NCBI GenBank assembly: GCA_017560175.1
Contig: JAFYOK010000274.1
Span: 1 to 5,987, forward strand
Direction: 5' to 3'
From: Clostridia bacterium
Lineage (GTDB): Bacteria > Bacillota > Clostridia > Oscillospirales > Butyricicoccaceae
Length of the DNA: 5,987 bases
Part shown: positions 1-5,062 of the stretch, one piece after another
How the letters are laid out: each line of letters starts with the position of its first letter
Position numbering within the stretch: the first letter of the stretch is position 1
The notes under the pieces: model-generated
Databases searched by the model: none
The model's input: the letters and a program-made list of their open reading frames with translations, nothing else
Told to the model about the DNA's origin: nothing
Made by a program: the position numbers and the translations under genes

Positions 1-47
1 ACCTTGCCGTGTCCGCTGGCACCGATAATGATCAGTTCCTTATCCAC
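1..47 (-). CDS. pglD: PglD-like sugar O/N-acetyltransferase, N-terminus only (partial)
   Basis: Only the first 16 codons are inside the window; the gene continues past the left edge. They read VDKELIIIGASGHGKV from a GTG start. The hydrophobic strand followed by GASGHGKV is the N-terminal nucleotide-sugar-binding signature of the PglD/NeuD acetyltransferases, which in the bacillosamine pathway acetylate the 4-amino group of a UDP-4-amino-4,6-dideoxy sugar. The start overlaps the 3' end of the pglC-like gene by 8 nt. No ATG was found in this frame for at least 40 nt upstream, and a GAGAG purine run lies 8 nt before the GTG, so this start is reasonable. The position directly after pglC and in the same operon as a pglE-like gene supports PglD over a generic NeuD protein. 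The left-handed beta-helix domain that would confirm it is not visible. Confidence 0.72.
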   Translation of the reverse strand, partial: MDKELIIIGASGHGK

Positions 48-690
48 GGCTGACGCTCTCTTCCTTTGTACCCATGAACTCTTCCATGGTGACCGATGTA
101 GGCGAAGTGATGCCGTCACGCTTGAGCACCTTGCCGATGGTGCCGAACAGGATCTTCCAGTCGTTCAGGAAGGTGATGTTATCGACATACTGTACGTCGT
201 ATTCAAACTTCTTTTCCCAGCTGATGGCATTGCGGCCGTTGATCTGAGCCAGGCCGGTGATACCGGGACGAACCTCCAGGCGTCTGGCCTGCTGCGCATT
301 GTAACGCTCGTTATAGCGGACATACAGGCAGCGTGGGCCTACCAGCGAACACTGGGTACGAATGACGTTCCAGAGGGAAGGCAGCTCATCCAGCGATGTG
401 CTTCTCAGCAGCTTGCCGAAGCTGCCCAGGCGCTCTTCATCGGGCAGCAGGTTGCCGTCGGCATCTCTGGCATCCGACATGGAACGGAACTTGTACATAT
501 AAAAGGGCTTGCCGTCCTTCCCTGCTCTCTCCTGTCTGAAGATGACGGGAGAACCCAGATTTTTACGAATCAGGTAAGCCACAAACAGCAGCACCGGCGA
601 CAGAACAACCAGGCCGATGGCTGCAAGAATGACATCCTGAGGCACCTTGATATATTTTTCATAAAATCCTTGCTTATGTTTTGTGATCAT
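40..690 (-). CDS. pglC: PglC-like polyprenyl-phosphate phosphoglycosyl transferase (bacterial sugar transferase family)
   Basis: A 216-residue protein, the short catalytic form of the monotopic phosphoglycosyl transferases. It would transfer a phospho-sugar from a UDP-sugar to undecaprenyl phosphate at the inner face of the membrane, the first membrane step of glycan assembly. Residues about 17-41 form the hydrophobic re-entrant helix with the Ser31-Pro32 break. YKFRSM (66-71), the catalytic Asp101-Glu102 pair in SLDELPSL, and RPGITG...NGRNAISW (141-158) follow in family order. Compared from memory with Campylobacter PglC, the match runs through nearly the whole protein (MSDxRD, VRPGITG, NGRNAISW, KKFExDV, KVLKR). 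Oddity: the usual GDMSxVGPRPLL segment reads TQCSLVGPRCLY (112-123); the arginine (Arg120) is kept but the following proline is Cys121. The ATG is preceded by AAGGTGAG at a 5-nt spacing. It lies 31 nt after cpsB. The sugar specificity is inferred from pglE and pglD in the same operon. Confidence 0.93.
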   Translation of the reverse strand: MITKHKQGFYEKYIKVPQDVILAAIGLVVLSPVLLFVAYLIRKNLGSPVIFRQERAGKDGKPFYMYKFRSMSDARDADGNLLPDEERLGSFGKLLRSTSLDELPSLWNVIRTQCSLVGPRCLYVRYNERYNAQQARRLEVRPGITGLAQINGRNAISWEKKFEYDVQYVDNITFLNDWKILFGTIGKVLKRDGITSPTSVTMEEFMGTKEESVSRG

Positions 691-721
691 AGGATCTCAC
701 CTTATTTGTAAGTTGTGTCTG

Positions 722-1444
722 TTACATGCCTGCGGCCAGATGCTCACTCATTCTTACAAGACGTACAGCGGCCTCGTCTCCCAGCTTGTCTTTCACGACA
801 GTCAAAGCTGCCTGCAGATTGGGCTTTCGACCCTGCAGATTGTGGCAGTCGCTGGCCAGGAAAAATCCGGCATCCTGCTCCAGCAGCTTGAGAATGCTTC
901 TTCTCCGGAAAAAGCCGCCCAGCAGATCATCGATACCCAGCTGAATGGGCACACCCAGGGCAAAGATCTCATCGAACAGATCGCGTTTCTGTATTTTCCG
1001 ATAGCGGTCCAGATGGGCGATGATGGGGGTAATACCTGTTCTTGCCGACAGATGATAGATCTCGTCGATCATGCGCATGTTCCATGGCTCGAAGGGCAGC
1101 TCCAGCAGCATATAGCGGCTGTTGCCCAGGCACATCTCTTCCAGCCTCTCATCATAGGCCAGATTGGGGCCCCAGGCCACCTCTGCGCCCAGGCACAGAC
1201 GGCCGGGCTGTTTTTTCCGCTCATCTGCCGGAAGAGCTGCAATGGCATTCTGCAGGGTCGTCATGGCTTCTGCACGGCGACGCAGAAATCTGTGGGAACT
1301 CTCTTTCCCGGGATAAAAATGGGAAGTCAGTGCAACAGTATTGATCCCCTGTGCCTTCTGCATACGCAGCAGCTCGAGGCTCATTTCCACATTCTTTGCA
1401 CCGTCATCCATACCGGGCAGGATGTGTGTATGTAAATCGATCAT
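722..1444 (-). CDS. cpsB: CpsB/YwqE-family PHP-type tyrosine-protein phosphatase
   Basis: A 240-residue protein of usual family length. These manganese-dependent PHP-fold phosphatases remove phosphate from the tyrosine tail of the partner autokinase CpsD and so reset the capsule/exopolysaccharide assembly cycle. The metal-binding pattern is complete: HTHILPGMDDG at 5-15 (His5, His7, Asp13/Asp14), His42 in LTSHF, Glu88 in LGAEV, Glu115 in LLELPF, His144 in IIAHLDRY, and Asp199 with His201 in ASDCH. IAHLDRY replaces the common IAHPERY, a mild variation away from the ligands. The ATG shares its A with the TAA stop of cpsD (TAATG); only a weak GAGAG precedes it within cpsD, so translation is probably coupled to the kinase. 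The order activator, kinase, phosphatase is that of Bacillus subtilis tkmA-ptkA-ptpZ rather than the pneumococcal cpsB-C-D order. The protein lacks a signal peptide or membrane segment, so it is cytoplasmic. Confidence 0.95.
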   Translation of the reverse strand: MIDLHTHILPGMDDGAKNVEMSLELLRMQKAQGINTVALTSHFYPGKESSHRFLRRRAEAMTTLQNAIAALPADERKKQPGRLCLGAEVAWGPNLAYDERLEEMCLGNSRYMLLELPFEPWNMRMIDEIYHLSARTGITPIIAHLDRYRKIQKRDLFDEIFALGVPIQLGIDDLLGGFFRRRSILKLLEQDAGFFLASDCHNLQGRKPNLQAALTVVKDKLGDEAAVRLVRMSEHLAAGM

Positions 1445-2328
1445 TATTTATCGCTCTCGTCGGTCGGTGTGTGAACAGGTGCATTGGAATTATGGCCATA
1501 GCCATAGCCATAGCCGTAACCATATCCGTAGCCGCCATAGCCATAACCGCCGTAACCACGCTCATATCTTCCATACTTTCTGTAACGGTGATAGCGCTTA
1601 TAGCGGTATTTGCTGTAGCCATAGGCGGTATTTTCCATATCAACGCCATTAAGAACGAAGCCCAGGATCTTGGCCTTGGCATATTCCATCTGCTCAACGG
1701 CAAAGGCAACGGCACCACGCTCCGACTGGTTGGCACGAACGACAAACAGAACGCCGTCACTCTTGGGCGCCAATACCATGGCATCGGTGACCATGTTGAT
1801 GGGAGGTGTATCCAGAATGATAAAGTCGTAGTTTTTCTTGAGATTATCCAGCAGACGGGTCATCTTGCCCGAACCCAGCAGCTCGGAGGGATTGGGGGGA
1901 ATGTCACCGGCCAGAATGGCATCGATACCCAGCGCCTCGACTTTGTGGATGGCCTGGCTCTGCAGCTCGGGCTGGATCAGCATGTTGCTCAGACCGATCG
2001 GGGAACTGATACCGATCAATCGGCCCAGCTTGGGACGGCGCATATCGCAGTCGATGATAATGACCCTTTTACCCTGCTGCGCATAGGAAATGGCCAGGTT
2101 TGTGGCCGTGATCGACTTACCTTCACTCTGCATGGAGGAGGTAACGATGATGGTGCTGCAATCCTTTTCCTCTGTCAGCGCAAAAGTAACGTTGGTACGC
2201 ATGGTTTTGTAGGCCTCGCGCAGGAAGAAGTCACTCTTGTGGCTCAGCAGGAACTGCTGCTCGCCTTCGATGGAACGGGAGCCCGAGTTCTTCTTATTCT
2301 TCTTTTTTCCAAAGAGAAACTCAAACAT
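1444..2328 (-). CDS. cpsD: CpsD/Wze-type bacterial tyrosine autokinase (BY-kinase) with Tyr-Gly-rich tail
   Basis: A 294-residue cytoplasmic ATPase/kinase that works with the membrane activator CpsC; cycles of tail autophosphorylation control polysaccharide chain length and export. After a basic N-terminus (KKKNKK, 8-13), REAYKTMRTN (37-46) matches the oligomerisation motif ExxRxxR, with Lys in place of the first Arg. Walker A is SSMQSEGKS (64-72, Lys71), Walker A' IIIDCDMRRP (90-99, Asp93 and Asp95), Walker B FIILDTPP (169-176, Asp173). Walker A is unusual: most relatives have an SSxPGEGKS form, whereas here Pro-Gly is Gln-Ser. From residue 236 to 277 there are 17 tyrosines, first spaced among Arg/Lys and then as an almost pure Gly-Tyr alternation, the autophosphorylation cluster of BY-kinases in an extreme form. 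The ATG sits 9 nt after a strong AAGGAGG and overlaps the end of cpsC by 8 nt. ParA/MinD proteins share the fold but lack the tyrosine tail. Confidence 0.96.
   Translation of the reverse strand: MFEFLFGKKKNKKNSGSRSIEGEQQFLLSHKSDFFLREAYKTMRTNVTFALTEEKDCSTIIVTSSMQSEGKSITATNLAISYAQQGKRVIIIDCDMRRPKLGRLIGISSPIGLSNMLIQPELQSQAIHKVEALGIDAILAGDIPPNPSELLGSGKMTRLLDNLKKNYDFIILDTPPINMVTDAMVLAPKSDGVLFVVRANQSERGAVAFAVEQMEYAKAKILGFVLNGVDMENTAYGYSKYRYKRYHRYRKYGRYERGYGGYGYGGYGYGYGYGYGYGHNSNAPVHTPTDESDK
1498..1623 (-). repeat. Low-complexity Tyr/Gly-coding repeat at the 3' end of cpsD
   Basis: This stretch encodes residues 236-277 of CpsD. On the plus strand it shows up as recurring hexamers of the ccatag/ccgtaa/ccatat type, each the reverse complement of a Tyr-Gly codon pair. 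Synonymous changes (TAT/TAC, GGC/GGT/GGA) are mixed in, so it is not a run of perfect copies, but a short pure run of ccatag units sits near 1496-1513. Units change in steps of six bases, so gain or loss of copies would keep the frame and change the number of tyrosines. Confidence 0.85.
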
Positions 2329-3115
2329 TCTTCTCCCCCTCCTTCTTTTCGCTTATTTTTGCAGTGTCGTATCCATAGCCGTAACCACTCTTGTGGCTGC
2401 GTCTGGTGGAAATCTGATCAAAATTGGGGATCTGACCCAGGATGGGATAGTCATACTGAGAAACCAGATCTTCGGCTTCCTTGATGCGGACATCCATCAG
2501 GAACAGAATGGTAATCCATGCAACGGCAACAACACCGCCGACAATGCCGCCCAGTACAGTATTTCTGGTGTAGCTGGGGGTATAACGCATCTTGGGGACA
2601 GTTGCATAGTCGATGATCTTGGTCGAGCTGCCTTCTACAATGTTGGCGATCTCAGTGGGAATAACCTCGGCGATGGCGTTGGCGATGCGCGCGGTCATCT
2701 CAGGATCGGGATGGGAAACGTAGACCTTGAACAGCTCGGTCTCATCGATCTGCGCTGCCGACAACATGCCGCGGATCTGATTTGCGTCATAATCAACCTC
2801 TGCAGCCTCGGCGACCTTATTGAGAACGGTATCGCTGGAGATGATCTTGATATAGGTCTGTACCAGCTGCTTGGATGTGCTCAGCGAGCTGCTGGAAATA
2901 CTCTCGATCTGGTTACCTGCACGAATGTTGTTGACATAGGCGGTGATGTTGGCTTTATAGAGCGGTGTGATGCACTGCTTGGTGTAAACCAGGCTGGCGC
3001 AGGCAAAGAAGATGCCGCAGAACATAATGAGCCACCAGTTTGCCAGCCAGCGCATCAAGAGCTTCTGCAGATCGATCTCGATGGCATCGTTTGCATCATT
3101 TATCGATTTTCTCAT
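2321..3115 (-). CDS. cpsC: CpsC/Wzz-family chain-length determinant, membrane activator of the tyrosine kinase
   Basis: A 264-residue polysaccharide co-polymerase without its own kinase domain, typical of Gram-positive bacteria. It has a short cytoplasmic N-terminus (IEIDLQKLL, 12-20), a first membrane helix at about 25-45, an extracytoplasmic domain of about 140 residues, a second helix at about 186-207, and a cytoplasmic tail with AEDL...YPILGQIPNF (214-232), the region that in relatives contacts and activates the kinase. Unusually, the tail continues into GYGYGYD (244-250), echoing the tyrosine-rich tail of CpsD. The ATG is preceded by AAGGAA at a 5-nt spacing; the start is 61 nt after the pglE-like stop. 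The last codons (KKEGEKNV) also carry the ribosome binding site of cpsD. Length and topology rule out a full Wzc-type fusion kinase. Confidence 0.94.
   Translation of the reverse strand: MRKSINDANDAIEIDLQKLLMRWLANWWLIMFCGIFFACASLVYTKQCITPLYKANITAYVNNIRAGNQIESISSSSLSTSKQLVQTYIKIISSDTVLNKVAEAAEVDYDANQIRGMLSAAQIDETELFKVYVSHPDPEMTARIANAIAEVIPTEIANIVEGSSTKIIDYATVPKMRYTPSYTRNTVLGGIVGGVVAVAWITILFLMDVRIKEAEDLVSQYDYPILGQIPNFDQISTRRSHKSGYGYGYDTAKISEKKEGEKNV
2338..2344 (-). promoter_or_regulatory. Strong Shine-Dalgarno of cpsD inside cpsC
   Basis: AAGGAGG followed by GGG lies 9 nt before the cpsD ATG and fully inside the final codons of cpsC. It fixes the cpsD start and suggests efficient independent initiation as well as coupling through the 8-nt overlap. 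The purine run also dictates the Glu/Lys/Gly composition of the CpsC C-terminus. Confidence 0.8.
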
Positions 3116-3176
3116 AACATTTCCTTCTTAAAACTCAATGTATTTTATATTCCATCAATTACAAACAGTATTGAAT

Positions 3177-4307
3177 CTACTGCTGTTCAAAGCACTTTTT
3201 AATGACATCGATAACGTAATCCTGCTCTTCAGCGGTCATCTTGATGTCGCTGGGGAGGCACAGACCTCGGGCGAAGATATCTTCATCCACGGGCTTTTCA
3301 CAGGCCGAAATGAAGTCATTCTGTGCAAAGACCGGCTGCATGTGCATGGGCTTCCAGATGGGACGAGCCTCGATGTTATGCTCATTCAGTACCTTCATCA
3401 CTTCCATGGGGTCGACCGCGCAGCCCTCATCGATCAGCATACAGCTGAGCCAGAAGTTGGGGTCGGTGTCTTCCAGATAGGGGTTCATGCTGAGCGGCAG
3501 ATCTTTGAGGCCTTCCTCATAACGACGGTAGACGGCCTCTTTGAGGTTCTTATGCTCGTCCACATGCTTGAGCTGGCCGCGGCCGATACCGGCGACGACA
3601 TTGGACATACGGTAGTTGTAACCGATCTCCTCATGCTGGTACCAGGGGGCAGGCTCACGAGCCTGTGTGGCCCAGAAAAGCGCCTTATCTCGCGCAGCCT
3701 TATCCTCGGTCAGCAGCATGCCGCCGCCCGAAGTGGTGATCAGCTTATTGCCGTTGAAGCTGATGGCATTGTATTTGCCGAAGGTGCCGCACTTGCGTCC
3801 CTTATAGGAAGCTGCCAGCGCTTCGGCAGCATCCTCGATGAGGATGGCGCCGTGCTTTTCGCAAAGAGCCAGGATCTCGTCGGTCTTGGCCGGAGTGCCG
3901 TAGAGCTCGGCCAGCATGACGACCTTGGTCCCGGGGTACTTCTCAAAGGCCTTTTCCAAGGCGATGGGGTCCATATTCCAGGTCTCGCGCTCAGAATCGA
4001 TAAAGACGGGAACGCCGCCTTCGTAGACGATGGGATTGACGGTGGCCACAAAGGTCATATCGGTGCAGAAGACCTTGTCACCCGGCTGTACACCGGCCAG
4101 CTTGAGGGCCAGATGCAGAGCTGCTGTGCCCGAAGCCAGCGCCAATGCCTGTGTCTTGCCGCCGTCCAGATATTGGGCCATTTCAATTTCGAAGCCGTCG
4201 CAGTTGAAGCCCAGAGGGGCGATCCAGTTGCGCTCGAAGGCTTCTTTGATATATTCCATTTCCTCCCCATGCACGGTCGGAGTAGCCAGGGGAATTCTTT
4301 TATTCAT
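3177..4307 (-). CDS. pglE: PglE-like UDP-4-keto-6-deoxy sugar aminotransferase (DegT/DnrJ/EryC1 family)
   Basis: A 376-residue PLP-dependent aminotransferase of normal family length. It would convert a UDP-4-keto-6-deoxy-HexNAc into the 4-amino sugar, the middle step of bacillosamine-type synthesis. Visible features in order: NWIAPLG (27-33), SGTAALHLAL (59-68) for phosphate binding, LAELYG (132-137), IEDAAEALAAS (157-167) with Asp159 facing the pyridine nitrogen, and SFNGNKLITTSGGG (183-196) with Lys188 as the predicted Schiff-base lysine. TQAREP (214-219), GYNYRMSN and IEARPIWKPMHMQPVF near the C-terminus also match Campylobacter PglE as I remember it, and these favour PglE over perosamine or general ArnB-type enzymes. 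The exact substrate is inferred. It appears to be the first gene of the glycan operon: a repeat-filled gap and a candidate promoter lie upstream. The start has only a modest GCGGGA ribosome binding site. Confidence 0.93.
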   Translation of the reverse strand: MNKRIPLATPTVHGEEMEYIKEAFERNWIAPLGFNCDGFEIEMAQYLDGGKTQALALASGTAALHLALKLAGVQPGDKVFCTDMTFVATVNPIVYEGGVPVFIDSERETWNMDPIALEKAFEKYPGTKVVMLAELYGTPAKTDEILALCEKHGAILIEDAAEALAASYKGRKCGTFGKYNAISFNGNKLITTSGGGMLLTEDKAARDKALFWATQAREPAPWYQHEEIGYNYRMSNVVAGIGRGQLKHVDEHKNLKEAVYRRYEEGLKDLPLSMNPYLEDTDPNFWLSCMLIDEGCAVDPMEVMKVLNEHNIEARPIWKPMHMQPVFAQNDFISACEKPVDEDIFARGLCLPSDIKMTAEEQDYVIDVIKKCFEQQ

Positions 4308-4330
4308 ATTTATCCCGCTTTCGATATTTT

Positions 4331-4358
4331 TCTATATGTGTATATTCAGAATTCGCAA
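4331..4358 (-). promoter_or_regulatory. Candidate sigma-70-type promoter for the glycan operon
   Basis: In the AT-rich stretch before pglE, the minus strand reads TTGCGA (4358-4353), a 16-nt spacer, then TATAGA (4336-4331). Transcription would start near 4324, giving a short leader of about 16 nt that still contains the GCGGGA ribosome binding site. This is a pattern match by eye; the alternative -10 TATACA nearby has poorer spacing. Confidence 0.4.
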
Positions 4359-4380
4359 AAACAAGCTTTAGCCTTGCTTG
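4357..4380 (-). terminator. Weak candidate intrinsic terminator of the SLH-peptidase unit
   Basis: On the minus strand CAAGC (4380-4376) and GCTTG (4366-4362) can form a 5-bp stem with a 9-nt loop, directly followed by TTTTT (4361-4357). The stem is short and not very GC-rich, so termination may be partial. It touches the -35 box of the candidate promoter, a compact arrangement that would separate the two operons. Confidence 0.3.
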
Positions 4381-4526
4381 AAGCCTTCCCCTGGGGGAAG
4401 GTGGGTTGCGAAGCAAGCCGGATGAGGGACTGCTGATCGCAGACTGAGATAAAATCCTATACGGCCAAATGGCCGGCCTCATCAGTCACCCTTCGGGTGC
4501 CAGCTTCCCTTACACAGGGAAGCCTT
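4381..4526. repeat. 146-bp MITE-like element with imperfect terminal inverted repeats
   Basis: The left end begins AAGCCTTCCCCTGGGGGAAG; the right end, read on the other strand, begins AAGGCTTCCCTGTGTAAGGG. With a small gap the two arms stay alignable for about 50 bp, through GGGAAGGTGG / GGGAAGCTGG to a shared GATGAGG. Each arm is also a hairpin (stems 4385-4391/4394-4400 and 4503-4510/4516-4523), further small hairpins lie at 4487-4499 and 4463-4474, and GGCCGGCC occurs at 4471-4478. No open reading frame for a transposase is present and I see no clear target-site duplication. It resembles small dispersed palindromic repeats of gut Clostridia that I know only in general terms. The right-hand stem is followed by CCTTTTCT on the plus strand, so it could also stop antisense transcription. 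Confidence 0.65.
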
Positions 4527-4531
4527 TTCTC

Positions 4532-4553
4532 GGGACGATGTGGGCATCGTCCC
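4532..4553. repeat. REP-like hairpin, copy 2
   Basis: GGGACGATG (4532-4540) and CATCGTCCC (4545-4553) form a perfect 9-bp stem with the 4-nt loop TGGG. Read on the minus strand, the unit begins TAGGGGACGAT at 4556, nearly the same as the other copy, which begins 44 bp upstream in that direction. No T-tract follows on the minus strand, so it is not an obvious terminator. Confidence 0.7.
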
Positions 4554-4577
4554 CTACAAAGCGTGGTGCCGTTTTGC

Positions 4578-4600
4578 GGGCGATTCGTGAATCGTCCCTA
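4578..4600. repeat. REP-like hairpin, copy 1, overlapping the peptidase stop codon
   Basis: GGGCGATTC (4578-4586) pairs with GAATCG plus CCC (4589-4594, 4596-4598) with one bulged T and a 2-nt loop. On the minus strand the unit reads TAGGGACGATTC, and its first three bases are the TAG stop of the S24/S26-like gene. Sharing the TAGGG(G)ACGAT start and a hairpin layout with the copy at 4532-4556 suggests a tandem pair of one repeat family. Confidence 0.65.
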
Positions 4601-5062
4601 TATCATTCTCCTGATCCGTCGCCAGCCGCCGAAAATCAGTCGGCGCAGAGGGCGGACGGCCATCCAGAATTGGGTGTACAACCGATATAACCGGTCATTT
4701 CCCGACACCCATCGATTGCCCTTACGGCTGAAATGGGTGACCACAGCGACCATCTGCGCCCTTTGCAGGCCGCGTTCGAGGTGCCACTGGTTATCGCCGC
4801 AGCAGGTATAGCTGCCGTCGGCTTCAACGTTCAGGATGCGGTGAAGGACATAGGTACCGTTCTTCCTTTTATATAAAGGAAGGTCGCCTTTTTTCAGTTC
4901 ACTGACGGGTGCAAGGCGCACACGGCTGACCTGATGATGCAGCATGGGCCACATGCTGTTTCCGGTCACCGTCAGCTCAACGGTGCCGCCGTTATGCAGT
5001 ATCTCTTCCAGCAGAGGTGACAGGGATTCCATCGCCACCTCGCGGGTAATCATTTCTTCCAT
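4598..5062 (-). CDS. S24/S26-family serine peptidase-like protein (signal-peptidase-type fold)
   Basis: A 154-residue protein with the core of the LexA/signal peptidase superfamily: TVTGNSMWPML (31-41) carries the SxMxP-type nucleophile motif (Ser36, Pro39), then KKGDLPLYKRKNGTYVLHRI (57-76) and CGDN (88-91). The second catalytic residue would be His74 in VLHRI, as in archaeal/SipW-type signal peptidases, rather than the Lys of bacterial LepB. No N-terminal membrane anchor is visible; only the arginine-rich C-terminus (about 125-154, RLYTQFW...RRLIFGGW) could lie along the membrane. The ATG overlaps the stop of the upstream secreted-protein gene (TGATG) and has no clear ribosome binding site of its own, so coupled translation is likely. 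The stop codon lies within a repeat. Its substrate is unknown; a role in maturing the neighbouring secreted protein is only a guess. It is not a LexA repressor, as no DNA-binding domain is present. Confidence 0.78.
   Translation of the reverse strand: MEEMITREVAMESLSPLLEEILHNGGTVELTVTGNSMWPMLHHQVSRVRLAPVSELKKGDLPLYKRKNGTYVLHRILNVEADGSYTCCGDNQWHLERGLQRAQMVAVVTHFSRKGNRWVSGNDRLYRLYTQFWMAVRPLRRLIFGGWRRIRRMI

Noticed and set aside
1491..1560. Regular ccatag-type repeats resembling a tandem or CRISPR-like array
   Set aside because: The units are six bases long with no spacers and correspond exactly to Tyr-Gly codons of CpsD.
1351..2484. Long plus-strand open frame opposite cpsD
   Set aside because: It is antisense to a well-supported kinase; its residues are compositional echoes of the opposite strand (for example Ile-Ala-Ile-Ala opposite the Tyr-Gly repeat) and show no recognisable domain or good ribosome binding site.
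3116..3176. AT-rich gap before cpsC with a possible TTGTAA - 16 nt - TACATT promoter
   Set aside because: The boxes are poor and the AT bias of the gap makes chance matches likely; read-through from pglE explains expression equally well.
3138..4436. 432-codon plus-strand open frame opposite the pglE-like gene, longer than the gene itself
   Set aside because: The minus-strand protein carries a complete aminotransferase motif set including the PLP lysine; the plus-strand frame has no family motifs and runs into the repeat element, so its length is a codon-use artefact.
4503..4530. Plus-strand hairpin followed by CCTTTTCT, resembling an intrinsic terminator
   Set aside because: No plus-strand gene lies upstream and the stem is the right arm of the inverted-repeat element; kept only as a note there.
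4469..4811. Small plus-strand open frames across the repeat region and the peptidase gene
   Set aside because: They are made of repeat sequence and the reverse of the S24/S26-like gene, with no start signals or recognisable protein features.
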